The notes: generated by a model not told the origin, from the sequence alone. 64,000 nt of DNA from UKL13-2 sp031431435 (GCA_031431435.1 JANPDI010000199.1:1-64000), one strand, 5' to 3'. Shown: positions 52,266 to 62,103, counted from the first letter of the stretch. Program-made: numbers and translations.

Positions 52266-53375
52266 ATGGCACGTAAACGCCCGACATGGCCGGCAGGCCG
52301 CATTGTCAACCTCGAACATACTTCGGCTGTGCTAAAGGGTAACGCACTCGGCGACCCGCATGTCCGCAAACTAGCCGTCTGGCTACCGCCGCAATACGAC
52401 GAGAATGCCACCAACGGCCGTGGCAAACGTTTTCCCGTGTTGTATGACTTGGTTGGCTTTATGGGATCGGGGCTGGCGCACGTAGGTTGGAAGGGCTTTG
52501 ACGAAAATATTCCCGAACGTATTGCGCGCATGATTCATGAAGGCAAAATGGGTCCCGCCATCGTTGTGTTTCCAGATTGTTTCACCTCGCTTGGCGGTAA
52601 CCAGTACATCAACTCATCGGCCATTGGCAATTACGCCGACTACCTGACCCGCGAGTTGATCCCGTTTGTTGACCGCGAATTTCGCACGCTCGCCTCGCGC
52701 GAGCACCGCGGCTGCTTTGGCAAATCATCCGGCGGTTACGGCGCCATCATTCACGGCATGAAATACGCCAAGTATTGGGGTGCGGTGGCCAGCCACTCCG
52801 GTGATGCGTATTTTGATTTTGTCTACATGAACGATTGGCCGCGCACGCTGACCGAACTGACCAAACACCGCACAGTCAAGCGTGTCGATGGTGCATACGA
52901 TGTGTTGAAAGAGGAAAAGCGCGCGGCGCTTGGCACCGACGACGGCCGCGTGAAGAATTTCCTGCAGCACGCCTGGAAGAAAGACAAGTTGTCGGACGGC
53001 GAGGGTCATGCGTTGATGATTATCGCCATGGCGGCGAGCTACGACACCGATCCAAAAGCACCGCTAGGCTTTCGGTTGCCGTTTAACCTCGAAACCGGCG
53101 AATTGATTCCAGCCCGGTGGAAAGCGTGGCAAAAGCACGACCCGATTAATCTCGTGACCAAGTATCGCGACAACTTGAAATCGCTCAAGGCAATTTATGT
53201 CGATTGCGGCTGGCGCGATCAATACGCCATTCACTTTGGCGCACGCATCTTATCCAAGCGGATGAAACTGGCCGGCATCAAGCATGTGTACGAAGAGTTT
53301 GACGATACGCATTCCGGCATTGACTACCGGATCGAGTCGAGCCTGCCGGTGTTGTACAAAGTGCTGAAGGGCTGA
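52266..53375 (+). CDS. Alpha/beta-fold esterase (esterase D/feruloyl-like)
   Basis: 369 residues. Fold features: VLYDLVGFMGSGLAHVGW near residue 60, VVFPDCFTSLGGNQYINS near 100, the nucleophile Ser in CFGKSSGGYGAIIHG near residue 153, Asp in VDCGWRDQYAIHFG near 317, and His in EFDDTHSGIDYR near 350. No signal peptide is seen. The substrate is unknown. It probably acts as a cytoplasmic esterase. The small membrane protein gene follows by 11 bases. Confidence 0.85.
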   Translation: MARKRPTWPAGRIVNLEHTSAVLKGNALGDPHVRKLAVWLPPQYDENATNGRGKRFPVLYDLVGFMGSGLAHVGWKGFDENIPERIARMIHEGKMGPAIVVFPDCFTSLGGNQYINSSAIGNYADYLTRELIPFVDREFRTLASREHRGCFGKSSGGYGAIIHGMKYAKYWGAVASHSGDAYFDFVYMNDWPRTLTELTKHRTVKRVDGAYDVLKEEKRAALGTDDGRVKNFLQHAWKKDKLSDGEGHALMIIAMAASYDTDPKAPLGFRLPFNLETGELIPARWKAWQKHDPINLVTKYRDNLKSLKAIYVDCGWRDQYAIHFGARILSKRMKLAGIKHVYEEFDDTHSGIDYRIESSLPVLYKVLKG

Positions 53376-53386
53376 GAGGCCTGGTG

Positions 53387-53620
53387 ATGAAGATCCAAGC
53401 GCTGATGCTGATTCTTGGCGGTGGTTTTGTAGCGGTTTACGCGTTGCAGTCAATGATAAAGGGCGCAATCAATATTGGTGGCAAGCACCAGCCATTTGTG
53501 GCCCGCTACGCCGATGAGCCGGGTTTGTTCGTGTTTGGCGTGCTGTTCATGTTTGTGCTCGGCATCGGCTGCGTCGGTGCGGGGTGGCAGATGTGGCGTA
53601 AGAAATCAGACGACGAATAG
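53387..53620 (+). CDS. Small two-helix membrane protein
   Basis: 77 residues from the ATG at 53387, with GAGAGG upstream. Two hydrophobic helices, residues ~3-25 (LMLILGGGFVAVYALQSMI) and ~48-67 (LFVFGVLFMFVLGIGCVGAGW), joined by a charged loop. No family recognised. It follows the esterase gene closely and ends at the DppF stop from the opposite strand. Confidence 0.6.
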   Translation: MKIQALMLILGGGFVAVYALQSMIKGAINIGGKHQPFVARYADEPGLFVFGVLFMFVLGIGCVGAGWQMWRKKSDDE

Positions 53621-54646
53621 TCACGCCGCCAACTGGATCGGTATACGTTTTTCTTCCACCGCGTGGCACGCCACCTGCCCGCCATCCGGTGCGGTGATCA
53701 TTTTTGGCGCTTCGCTTTTGCAGCGGTCGTTTGCGTGCGGGCAGCGTGGATGAAACGTACAGCCGGACGGTGGATTGAGTGGATTCGGCACCTCGCCCGC
53801 AACCGGTGTGCGTTGTTTGCCGGTCATCTTCAGATCAGGAATCGCCGATAGCAGCATCTGCGTGTACGGGTGTAACGGCCGCTTAAAAATCATCTTGGTG
53901 TCGGCGACTTCGACCAACCGGCCGAGGTACATGACCCCAACGCGTGTGGAAATGTGGGACACCACCGCCAGATTGTGCGAAATAAACAGGTAGGTCAGGC
54001 CGTATTGACGCTGCAGATCTTTCATCAGATTCAGAATTTGTGCCTGCACCGAGACGTCGAGCGCCGAGGTCGGTTCATCACACACCAGAAACTCCGGATT
54101 GGATGACAACGCGCGTGCAATCGAAATACGTTGGCGCTGTCCGCCGGAAAATTCGTGCGGGAATTTCTCCTGATCCAGCGGCGACAAACCAACCTGGGTG
54201 AGCAATTCGTCAACACGTTTTTTGATCGCGACCGGATCACGCATGATGCCGTGCGCGACAATCGGCTCGGCGACAATCCGGCCGACACGCCAGCGCGGAT
54301 TCAGGCTGGCATACGGGTCCTGAAAAATCATCTGGAATCGTTTGCGCAACTGCTGTTGTTCGCCGGTGCTGGCCTTTGCCATATCAACACCATCAAAAAT
54401 CACCTCGCCGCGTGATGGCGCATACAGGCCGCAGACCACGCGGGCAATGGTCGATTTGCCGCAACCGGACTCGCCGACCAACGACAGCGTCTCGCCGCGA
54501 TTGATGGCGAATGACACACCGTCCACAGCTTTCAGAATTGATCTTGGCTGGCCTTCCAACACACGGTTTAACCACGGTTTGGAAACGTCAAATTCGCGTG
54601 CGACATCACGCACCTCAAGCAACACTTTATTGGTCGGACTGTTCAT
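53621..54646 (-). CDS. dppF: Peptide ABC transporter ATPase, DppF-type
   Basis: 341 residues from the ATG at 54646, which overlaps the stop of the dppD gene. Walker A GESGCGKST, signature FSGGQRQRISIARAL, Walker B FLVCDEPTSALD, and the C-terminal oligopeptide-transporter domain with CTFHPRCPHANDRC, possibly an Fe-S-like cysteine set. It pairs with DppD to drive the DppBC permease in the cytoplasm. Substrate class by family: di- or oligopeptides, though nickel and opine transporters look similar. Confidence 0.93.
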   Translation of the reverse strand: MNSPTNKVLLEVRDVAREFDVSKPWLNRVLEGQPRSILKAVDGVSFAINRGETLSLVGESGCGKSTIARVVCGLYAPSRGEVIFDGVDMAKASTGEQQQLRKRFQMIFQDPYASLNPRWRVGRIVAEPIVAHGIMRDPVAIKKRVDELLTQVGLSPLDQEKFPHEFSGGQRQRISIARALSSNPEFLVCDEPTSALDVSVQAQILNLMKDLQRQYGLTYLFISHNLAVVSHISTRVGVMYLGRLVEVADTKMIFKRPLHPYTQMLLSAIPDLKMTGKQRTPVAGEVPNPLNPPSGCTFHPRCPHANDRCKSEAPKMITAPDGGQVACHAVEEKRIPIQLAA

Positions 54647-55644
54647 GCCATCACCGTTTGTTTGTTGTCGGCTTGTGCATATAGCCAGCAAGACGCTTGG
54701 GTCGCACCGGCGGGCAACAATCCGGGTCGCTCGGTGGTGCAGCGTGCGCCGACTTCCTGCTTGCGGGTGCAGCGCGGGTTGAATGCACAACCGGTTGGAA
54801 TGGCGTTCAAGCGCGGCATCGAGCCGTCGATTTGTGTCAGGCGTTCGACCTCATCACCGAGTGTGGGAATCGCGCCCATCAGGCCGACCGTATAGGGGTG
54901 TTTGGGTTTGTGGATCACATCCGCCACAGGCCCGATTTCAGCAATGCGACCGGCATACATCACCGCAACGCGATCGGCGGTTTCGGCGATCACACACATG
55001 TCGTGTGTGACCAGCAATACCGAGGTGCCGTGTTCGCGGCAGAGTTTTTTCAGCAGCGTGATGATTTGCGCCTGAATCGACACATCCAGCGCGGTGGTCG
55101 GTTCATCGGCAATGATGAGTTTGGGTTGTGCGGCGAGGGCCAATGAGATCACCACGCGCTGACGCATGCCGCCGGAGAATTGGTGCGGGTAATGGTCGAT
55201 GCGTTTTTCGGCTGCCGGAATGCCGACCTCGTTGAGCAGGTCAATGGCACGTTTTTTGGCTTCTTCGGGCGTGACCGGAAGATGCGTCAGGATTGTCTCG
55301 GTGATTTGCCGACCGATGGTGTAAAGCGGATTAAGCGAGGTCAGCGGATCCTGAAAAATGGCACCGATTTCACGGCCGCGGATTTTACGAAATTCTTCAA
55401 ACGGCAGGTTATCAATGCGTCGGCCGTTCAGCAGAATCTCGCCACTGGCAATGCGGCCCGGTGGTTCGAGCAGGCCAATGATGGCCGCACCGGTGAGCGA
55501 TTTACCCGCACCGGATTCACCCACCACACCCAATACTTCGCCGGGCGCAATGGTGAAACTGATATCGTCGACCGCCGTCAGCAGACCGCGTCGTGTGGGG
55601 AACTGCACGCGCAGATTGTTGACTTCAAGCAATGGTGTTGTCAT
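54643..55644 (-). CDS. dppD: Peptide ABC transporter ATPase, DppD-type
   Basis: 333 residues from the ATG at 55644. Walker A GESGAGKSL, signature FSGGMRQRVVISLAL, Walker B LIIADEPTTALD, then the C-terminal segment with ...TGCAFNPRCTRKQEVGARC. Partner of DppF. In a cluster ordered dppB, dppC, dppD, dppF from right to left; the stop overlaps the dppF start and the dppC stop lies 23 bases upstream. Confidence 0.93.
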   Translation of the reverse strand: MTTPLLEVNNLRVQFPTRRGLLTAVDDISFTIAPGEVLGVVGESGAGKSLTGAAIIGLLEPPGRIASGEILLNGRRIDNLPFEEFRKIRGREIGAIFQDPLTSLNPLYTIGRQITETILTHLPVTPEEAKKRAIDLLNEVGIPAAEKRIDHYPHQFSGGMRQRVVISLALAAQPKLIIADEPTTALDVSIQAQIITLLKKLCREHGTSVLLVTHDMCVIAETADRVAVMYAGRIAEIGPVADVIHKPKHPYTVGLMGAIPTLGDEVERLTQIDGSMPRLNAIPTGCAFNPRCTRKQEVGARCTTERPGLLPAGATQASCWLYAQADNKQTVMA

Positions 55645-55667
55645 GTTGGTATCCAGATCTATTTGCA

Positions 55668-56582
55668 CTAACGCAGTTTCGGGTTCAGGGCGTCGCGCAG
55701 CCAGTCGCCGATGATGTTGATCGACAGCACCAGAATTACCAGCATCACGCCTGGAAATACGGTGATCCACCACTCGCCGGAGAACAGGAAGTCATTGCCG
55801 ATCCGAATCAAGGTGCCCAGCGACGGTTGGGTCGGTGGAACACCCACACCAAGAAACGATAGTGTGGCCTCGGTGATGATGGCCGTGCCGACGTGTAACG
55901 TGGCGAGCACAAACACCGGTCCCATCACGTTGGGCAGCACATGCGAAAACATGATGATCAACGGTTTGCGACCAATCACGCGCGCGGCCTGTACGTATTC
56001 TTTGTTGCGTTCGACCAGCGTTGAACCGCGTACGGTGCGTGCGTACTGCACCCAACCGGAGGCGGCGATGGCAAAAATCAACACATAGACGGCAACATCA
56101 TCGTGCCCGTCTTTGCCCATTACCACCCGTGCGACACCGTCAATTAACAACGCGATCAAAATCGCCGGGAATGACAATTGGATATCCGCGATGCGCATGA
56201 TAAACGCATCCACCGCGCCACCGACGTAGCCTGAGATCAGCCCGAGTGTGATGCCGACAACCATCGACAGCGCCACCGCGCAAATGCCGACCAGCAATGA
56301 GACGCGCGAACCGTACATGATGGTTGAAAGCACGTCGCGACCCTGATCATCGGTGCCGAGAAAAAACGCCGCTTTGCCGGCTTCGGTCCAGGCGGGCGGT
56401 GTGAAGGCGTCGAGCAGGTTTAATGTTTTCAGATCAAATGGGTTGTGTGGCGCAATCAGCGGCGCCAGGAACGCGCCAAGCAGGCATATGAGCGCCAGGA
56501 TGGCGGCGCCAATGACCAGCGGGTGGCGCTTGAAGCTGTACCAAAGATCACTGTCCAACACGCGCTTGAAGGTATCGATCAT
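55668..56582 (-). CDS. dppC: Peptide ABC transporter permease, DppC-type
   Basis: 304 residues from the ATG at 56582; the open frame goes back to 56654 inside dppB. N-terminal OppC-type region (LWYSFKRHPLVIGAAILALICLLGAFLAPLIAPHNPF) and the permease domain with about six helices. The EAA-like motif is seen in YVQAARVIGRKPLIIMFSHVLPNV. One base separates it from the dppB stop, so it is co-translated. Confidence 0.93.
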   Translation of the reverse strand: MIDTFKRVLDSDLWYSFKRHPLVIGAAILALICLLGAFLAPLIAPHNPFDLKTLNLLDAFTPPAWTEAGKAAFFLGTDDQGRDVLSTIMYGSRVSLLVGICAVALSMVVGITLGLISGYVGGAVDAFIMRIADIQLSFPAILIALLIDGVARVVMGKDGHDDVAVYVLIFAIAASGWVQYARTVRGSTLVERNKEYVQAARVIGRKPLIIMFSHVLPNVMGPVFVLATLHVGTAIITEATLSFLGVGVPPTQPSLGTLIRIGNDFLFSGEWWITVFPGVMLVILVLSINIIGDWLRDALNPKLR

Positions 56583-56583
56583 G

Positions 56584-57570
56584 TTAGTGGCCCCCCGATC
56601 CGGATTGCTCGACACGTAATCGCGGGTCCACCACAAAATACAAAAGATCAACAATCAAGTTAACCGCCACAAAGATGAAGCCGATCAGACAAAGGTAGGC
56701 GGCCATCACGGGTATGTCGGCAAATTGCACGGCCTGGATAAACAGTAATCCCATGCCCGGCCACTGGAATACCGTCTCGGTGATGATGGCAAACGCGATG
56801 ATGCCGCCCAACTGTAAACCGGTGATGGTGATGACCGGCACCAGCGTATTTTTGAGCGCGTGACCAAAATGTACCGCGTTGTTGGTCAGGCCGCGGGCGC
56901 GGGCAAACTTGATGTAGTCGGTGCGCAACACCTCGAGCATTTCAGCGCGCACCAATCGCATGATGAGGGTGATCGGATAAAAGCCGAGTGTGATGGCGGG
57001 CAGAATAATCGCCCGTAAACCTTCGGTGGTCAGAAAGCCGGTGGTCCAAAAGCCAAGGTCGGTGACTTCACCACGGCCAAACGACGGCAACCAGCCGAGC
57101 CATACCGCGAAGATCAGAATCAAAAATATGCCAATCAGAAAATTGGGCAGCGATACACCTACCAACGAACCGGTGAGTAGCAACTTTGAGGTCCATTTGT
57201 CACGCTTGAGCGCGGTATACACGCCCATCGGGATGCCGACAAACAGGCCAAACACGGCAGCGGTCATCGCCAGCTCCAGCGTGGCGGGCAACCGTTCTGC
57301 CAGCAACTGCGAAACCGGCCGGCCAAGGCGCAGCGAAATGCCAAAATTTCCCTGCACGGCATTGCCGATGAACGTCGCAAACTGCACATAAAACGGCTGG
57401 TCGAGACCGAGTGATTTGCGCACTTCCTCGCGATCCGCTTGGGTGGCTTCGGGCGGCAGCATCAGCGAGACGGGATCCCCGACAAAATTGAATAGCGAGA
57501 AGGCGATGGCGCCGACCGCCAACATGACCAGAATACTTTGGAGTAATCGTCTGACAATAAATGCAAGCAT
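56584..57570 (-). CDS. dppB: Peptide ABC transporter permease, DppB-type
   Basis: 328 residues, the ATG preceded by AAGGA. N-terminus MLAFIVRRLLQSILVMLAVGAIAFSLF is typical of DppB. Core helices include LELAMTAAVFGLFVGIPMGVY, and the EAA-like motif IKFARARGLTNNAVHFGHALKNTLVPV shows the coupling helix. With DppC it forms the channel. It sits between the substrate-binding protein and dppC. Confidence 0.94.
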   Translation of the reverse strand: MLAFIVRRLLQSILVMLAVGAIAFSLFNFVGDPVSLMLPPEATQADREEVRKSLGLDQPFYVQFATFIGNAVQGNFGISLRLGRPVSQLLAERLPATLELAMTAAVFGLFVGIPMGVYTALKRDKWTSKLLLTGSLVGVSLPNFLIGIFLILIFAVWLGWLPSFGRGEVTDLGFWTTGFLTTEGLRAIILPAITLGFYPITLIMRLVRAEMLEVLRTDYIKFARARGLTNNAVHFGHALKNTLVPVITITGLQLGGIIAFAIITETVFQWPGMGLLFIQAVQFADIPVMAAYLCLIGFIFVAVNLIVDLLYFVVDPRLRVEQSGSGGH

Positions 57571-57584
57571 GGTGATCCTTGACG

Positions 57585-59186
57585 CTACTTTGCGTTAAAG
57601 CGGAAAAAATAGGGAATACCGTTCGGCGGCAACACGGCGGAAATATTGGCGCCCGGCTTTGCGCCCATTGCCCACGGAATAATCGGAATGTGCAACGTGA
57701 CCACCGGCAACTCTTGATTGACCATCAACAGCGCATCACGAATGATCGCATCACGTTTTTTCAAGTCGTTTTCAATTTTAAACCGATCGACCAGGTCATC
57801 AAATGCCTTGTTCGAATAGCGACCATAGTTATTGTCGCCGCTTACGCCATTGGGGACTTGTGTTCGCAGCAAACTCTGCAGGGTATACAGCGCATCGGCT
57901 GTCGGTGTGGCCCAGCTCAACAAATAAAAGCTGGTATCAAATTTTTGTAACTTGGGGAACAGATTCGCTGTCTGCACAATATTGGGCGTGGCGTTGATGC
58001 CGACTCTTGCGAGCATCGGCCCGATTGCCTGACAAATATCGGCAGCAGGTTGATTGGCACCACAGTCAAGCGTCACCGAGAATCCGTTCGGATAACCGGC
58101 GTCGGCGAGTAATTGTTTGGCGCGCGCCGGATCAAACGGCAGACGTTTGTCTGCATCCTTTGAATACCCCTGGTCCTGATTGGTGATGATGGTACCGGTG
58201 AGGACCGCCAGATTGCGCATGACCTTGGTTTTGATGGCGTTGGCATCAATGGCGTGTGCCACCGCCTGGCGCACCCGGATGTCTTTCCAGGGGTTCTTGC
58301 CTTTCACGTTTGAATACAACAGCTCTTCACGATGCATATCAAACACCAGATATTGCACGCGTGACTCAAGCCCTGCAATCACATTGACCTGACCGCTCGC
58401 CTTCAGGCGCGGGATATCCTGCGGCGGCGGATCATTGACGAACTGCACTTCATTTGAGATTAGCGCCGCCATCCGGGTCGGATTGGACTTGATCGGCAAT
58501 AACGTGATTTCCGTCAAATTACCTTTTTCAGGACTATTTTTGTTCCACCAATCGGGATGCGCGACCAACACGGTGCGCACATCCGCTTGTCGTTCTTTCA
58601 CCATGAACGGGCCGGTGCCATTGGCGTTGCGCGAGGCGAAGGTATCTTCTTTGTCGCGATAATTTTGCGGGACCTCGCCTTTGTTTTTGACCGCCCAGGC
58701 ACGATTCATAATGCGCAGTTGAAACAGGTGGTTCGGCAATACCGGATTTGGCTCGCGCATGATCAAGTCAACGGTCAGGTTGTCAACTTTTTGTGCCCGC
58801 TCCACACCCTGCGCCGAAATCTTGTGTTGCGACAGTGTGTGTAATGCACGTGTGACAGAAAACACCACATCGTCCGCACTGAAGGTTGCGCCATCGTGGA
58901 ACTTGACGTTGGGTCGCAGCACAAACCGCCAGGTGTTTGGTGTCGGCTGTGACCACGATGTCGCAAGCCACGGGACCAATTTAAAATCTTTGTCGCGACC
59001 GACCAGGCCTTCGTAAACATTCGACAACAAGCGGTTGGTCACCGCCAGATTGGCCGAATGCGGGTCCAGTGTTTGTGGTTCGTCCTGTGTGGCGTAGCGC
59101 AATGACTTTGCGTCGACGGCAGCCGTCATGCCGCATAACGCGGCGACGATGATCAAACGGACGGCAATGGCATTACCTGTGCGCAT
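57585..59186 (-). CDS. Peptide-binding periplasmic protein 1 (SBP family 5)
   Basis: 533 residues. A signal peptide (RLIIVAALCGMTAAVDA) precedes the family 5 substrate-binding fold (LRYATQDEPQTLDPHSANLAVTNRLLSNVYEGL, PNVKFHDGATFSADDVVFS, RVRQAVAHAIDANAIKTKVM). It would bind the peptide or similar ligand and deliver it to DppBC. It is the first gene of the permease operon, starting 15 bases ahead of dppB, and it is a paralogue of the protein at 59301. Confidence 0.92.
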   Translation of the reverse strand: MRTGNAIAVRLIIVAALCGMTAAVDAKSLRYATQDEPQTLDPHSANLAVTNRLLSNVYEGLVGRDKDFKLVPWLATSWSQPTPNTWRFVLRPNVKFHDGATFSADDVVFSVTRALHTLSQHKISAQGVERAQKVDNLTVDLIMREPNPVLPNHLFQLRIMNRAWAVKNKGEVPQNYRDKEDTFASRNANGTGPFMVKERQADVRTVLVAHPDWWNKNSPEKGNLTEITLLPIKSNPTRMAALISNEVQFVNDPPPQDIPRLKASGQVNVIAGLESRVQYLVFDMHREELLYSNVKGKNPWKDIRVRQAVAHAIDANAIKTKVMRNLAVLTGTIITNQDQGYSKDADKRLPFDPARAKQLLADAGYPNGFSVTLDCGANQPAADICQAIGPMLARVGINATPNIVQTANLFPKLQKFDTSFYLLSWATPTADALYTLQSLLRTQVPNGVSGDNNYGRYSNKAFDDLVDRFKIENDLKKRDAIIRDALLMVNQELPVVTLHIPIIPWAMGAKPGANISAVLPPNGIPYFFRFNAK

Positions 59187-59217
59187 GGGATGGGCAAACC
59201 GGACAATGACTGTGTGG

Positions 59218-59248
59218 AAAAAATCGCCCGCTGACGAGGCAGCGGGCG
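59218..59248 (-). terminator. Rho-independent terminator after the second binding protein
   Basis: On the minus strand CGCCCGCTG, a six-base loop, CAGCGGGCG, then A and six T. Both stem arms are perfect (9 bp). It ends the transcript of the 59301-60899 gene and so lets binding protein 2 be expressed more strongly than, or separately from, the dpp genes behind it. Confidence 0.9.
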
Positions 59249-59300
59249 CGGAATAATACGACGATATGCGGTGATACCCGTTTGGGCAACGCGCCGGATA

Positions 59301-60899
59301 TTAGTTGATCATGACCCAGCGGGCAACAACACGATTGTCCGGACGATGCACAGCCGTCACGTTTTTACGCATCGCCCACGGAATAATCTGGTGATGCAAA
59401 GGAATATGACCAACGTCGGCTTGGTGCAGCATCAGTGCTTCGCGGGTGAGCGCGACCCGCTTGGTCACATCAGCCTCGGTTTTTAGCGCCGCGATTGCCG
59501 CATCGACCTTCGGATTCGAATAACCCGAATAGTTTTGCTCGCCGTCGCCACCGCTGACCTTGGTGTGAATCACACTTTGCAGGGTGTAGAGCGAATCAAA
59601 GGTCGGCACGCCCCATCCGTAAAGAAAAAAACTGGTGTCCATGTTTTGGATTTTTGGGAAATACGTCACGCGCGGCATCGAATTTAATTTGATCTTGATG
59701 TCGATCTTGGCCAGCATGCCGGCGATGGCGGTGCAGATTTTTTCATCATTGATGTAACGATTGTTCGGGCAATCGAGCGTGACTTCGAAGCCGTTTGGAT
59801 AACCGGCTTCGGTCATCAATTTTTTTGCCTTGCCCATATCAACGGCGGGGCGCTTCTCCAGATCTTTTGAATAACCACGCACTTGTGGCGCGATCATCGA
59901 CATGGTCGGCAGTGACAATCCACGCATCACGGTTTTGCCAATGGCGTTGACGTCAATCGCCATCAACATCGCCTGGCGCACGCGGACGTCCTTGAACGGA
60001 TTTTTTCCCTTGACGTTTGAATAGAGCAACTCACTGCGGCCCTGGTCCATGCTCAGAAACACGGTGCGGTTTTCATTGCCTTCAAGGACTTTTAATTTCG
60101 CATTCGCCTTCAAATTGGTCAAATCCTGAACCGGCGGGTCAAGTACCAGATCGATTTCGCCCGTGATCAGCGCCGAGACACGTGTGGCGTCCTGTTTGAT
60201 CGGCGTGTAAACAACCTCGGTCACGTTTGATTCACGTTTGCCCCACCAGTTGGAATTGGCGACCAACACGGTCTTGACGTCCGCCTCGCGTGCGCGCAGC
60301 ACAAACGAACCAGTGCCGTTGGCATTGCGCGCGGCAAACGTTTCTTCCTTGTTCTTGAAGTCCTGCGGTTTGGTGACGTTGTATTTGACCGACCATGCAC
60401 GGTTCATGATACGCACCTCGGTCAATTGGTCGAGCAGGGTCGGCACCGGGCCGTTGGTGATGATATCGATCGTCAGGTTGTCAACTTTTTTGGCTTCCTT
60501 GATGCCTTGCATGTAGGCGGCAAAATTTGAGGTCTTTTCCATCGCGCGTGTGATGGAAAACACCACGTCGTCAGCGGTGAATGCGGAACCGTCGTGAAAG
60601 GTCACTTTGTCGCGTAACTTGAAACGCATGGTGGTCGGATTGATCAGTTGCCACGACGTTGCCAGCGAAGGCTCGATGGCCATGGTCTTGCCACGGTTGA
60701 CCAGCGGCTCATAGACATGGTCGGCGATCGAATTATTCAAGCCCTCGTTTTGCGCGTGGGGGTCCATCGTCAACACATCGCCCTGGCTCGCCCAGCGAAA
60801 TGTTTTAGCATCAACCGGCGTGACGGAAACGGCCAAAAAGCCCGCAACCAGGATTGCAGCGGAAAACGAGGGGAGTGATTTAACGGCATGAAATGGCAT
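59301..60899 (-). CDS. Peptide-binding periplasmic protein 2 (SBP family 5)
   Basis: 532 residues from the ATG at 60899; an ATG at 60941 is also open. A signal peptide ends near VTPVDA, and the mature start TFRWASQGDVLTMDPHAQNEGLNN is typical. Later VTFHDGSAFTADDVVFSITRAME and VKGKNPFKDVRVRQAMLMAIDVNAIGKTVM match the first binding protein segment for segment. The two are clearly paralogues from a tandem duplication, but much diverged, so they may bind different ligands. A strong terminator separates it from the other genes. Confidence 0.92.
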   Translation of the reverse strand: MPFHAVKSLPSFSAAILVAGFLAVSVTPVDAKTFRWASQGDVLTMDPHAQNEGLNNSIADHVYEPLVNRGKTMAIEPSLATSWQLINPTTMRFKLRDKVTFHDGSAFTADDVVFSITRAMEKTSNFAAYMQGIKEAKKVDNLTIDIITNGPVPTLLDQLTEVRIMNRAWSVKYNVTKPQDFKNKEETFAARNANGTGSFVLRAREADVKTVLVANSNWWGKRESNVTEVVYTPIKQDATRVSALITGEIDLVLDPPVQDLTNLKANAKLKVLEGNENRTVFLSMDQGRSELLYSNVKGKNPFKDVRVRQAMLMAIDVNAIGKTVMRGLSLPTMSMIAPQVRGYSKDLEKRPAVDMGKAKKLMTEAGYPNGFEVTLDCPNNRYINDEKICTAIAGMLAKIDIKIKLNSMPRVTYFPKIQNMDTSFFLYGWGVPTFDSLYTLQSVIHTKVSGGDGEQNYSGYSNPKVDAAIAALKTEADVTKRVALTREALMLHQADVGHIPLHHQIIPWAMRKNVTAVHRPDNRVVARWVMIN

Positions 60900-61103
60900 A
60901 GGTGACCCGTTGAAAAGTTTGTTGTTTTGGCGGCGGCGCACGGCGCCGTTTGTGCCGCAATGACGAAGCGAAAAGTGTGCCTGTATCAGGGTGCCAAGTC
61001 AATGAAAATTCATGTTTTTTGACCGTCGGCAGATGGCCCGTAACTGCAGCGGTCGGAACGCTAGAATAGGCCATATTCCCCACAATGTTTTTAAGGACGT
61101 CGC

Positions 61104-61694
61104 ATGACCACCATTGTTGTTGTGAAAAAAAACGGTCAGGCCGTCATTGCGGGTGACACGCTCACCACGTTTGGCTCCACCCGGCTGGGTAGCGCCCACG
61201 ATGCCGCGCCTGAAAAGATCCTCAAACACTTCGGCACCTTTTTTGGCATTGCCGGGTCGGCGGCGCACCAAATGGTGCTTGAAAGCATCCTGACCACCCA
61301 TGAAAAGGCCAAGGATTTTTCATTTAATGGCCGCCATGAGATATACGAGAGTTTTCGCAAGATTCACCCGATTCTCAAGGAAGAGGCGTATCTGAACACC
61401 AAGGAAGAGGACGACGACCCTTATGAGTCGTCGCAACTGACGGCAATGATTGTGAATGCCTCGGGTATTTTTGGTGTCTATTCGATGCGGGAAGTGTTTG
61501 AGTTTGACCGGTTTTGGGCAATCGGGTCGGGCCGCGATTTTGCGTTGGGCGCGATGTACGCGGTTTACAACTCGCGCAAGACCGCCAAGGAAATCGCCGA
61601 GCTGGGTGTCAAGGCGGGGTGTGAATACGACACCGCCACGGCGCTACCGATGAATCTGGCCAGCGTCAAGTTGGCGAAACCCCGTGGCCGTTGA
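61104..61694 (+). CDS. HslV-like proteasome-type peptidase (BPH-like)
   Basis: 196 residues. After loss of Met1 the N-terminus is TTIVVVKKNGQAVIAGD, as in HslV, giving the nucleophile Thr1, Asp17 and a Lys in APEKILKHFG (Lys37) matching the proteasome Thr/Asp/Lys triad. The GSG motif is present as AIGSGRDFALGAMYAVY near residue 145. There is no HslU or other ATPase nearby. This matches the pattern I recall for the betaproteobacterial proteasome homologue (BPH), but HslV itself cannot be ruled out without a tree. It overlaps the Hsp15 gene by 11 bases. Confidence 0.75.
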   Translation: MTTIVVVKKNGQAVIAGDTLTTFGSTRLGSAHDAAPEKILKHFGTFFGIAGSAAHQMVLESILTTHEKAKDFSFNGRHEIYESFRKIHPILKEEAYLNTKEEDDDPYESSQLTAMIVNASGIFGVYSMREVFEFDRFWAIGSGRDFALGAMYAVYNSRKTAKEIAELGVKAGCEYDTATALPMNLASVKLAKPRGR

Positions 61695-62103
61695 GCCCCA
61701 AGTTTTGGCGCTGGAACAGGTGCGACTAGACAAATGGTTATGGGTCGCCCGCTTTTTCAAGACCCGACAGCTCGCTATCGACGCCATCAATGCCGGCCGC
61801 ATCCATGTCGGTGACGAACGCGTCAAGCCCGCCAAAATGATCAGGGTTGGCGACTCGATCAATGTCAGAAATCCGCCATATACGTGGTGTATTGTGGTGA
61901 CCGGCTTATCGGAAAAGCGTGGTTCGGCGCAAGTCGCACAAACGCTTTATCAGGAAACGGCGGAAAGCATATTGGCGCGGACGGCGCTGCGCGCGGAGTT
62001 GAAAGACATGCCGGCGCCGTTGTTTCCCGGGCGGCCGACAAAAAAGGACCGACGCACTCTGGAGCGATTTTTTGACAATCAGCACGACAACGATCGCAGC
62101 TGA
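61684..62103 (+). CDS. hslR: Heat shock protein Hsp15 (S4 RNA-binding domain)
   Basis: 139 residues from a GTG at 61684. The S4 domain is clear (VRLDKWLWVARFFKTRQLAIDAINAGRIHVGDERVKPAKMIRVGDSINVR) and the C-terminus is basic and Pro-rich (GRPTKKDRRTLERFF). Hsp15 binds free 50S subunits that carry nascent chains after heat shock and helps recycle them. It begins inside the peptidase gene and its end overlaps the YceI gene, so all three are likely co-translated. Confidence 0.93.
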   Translation: MAVEPQVLALEQVRLDKWLWVARFFKTRQLAIDAINAGRIHVGDERVKPAKMIRVGDSINVRNPPYTWCIVVTGLSEKRGSAQVAQTLYQETAESILARTALRAELKDMPAPLFPGRPTKKDRRTLERFFDNQHDNDRS

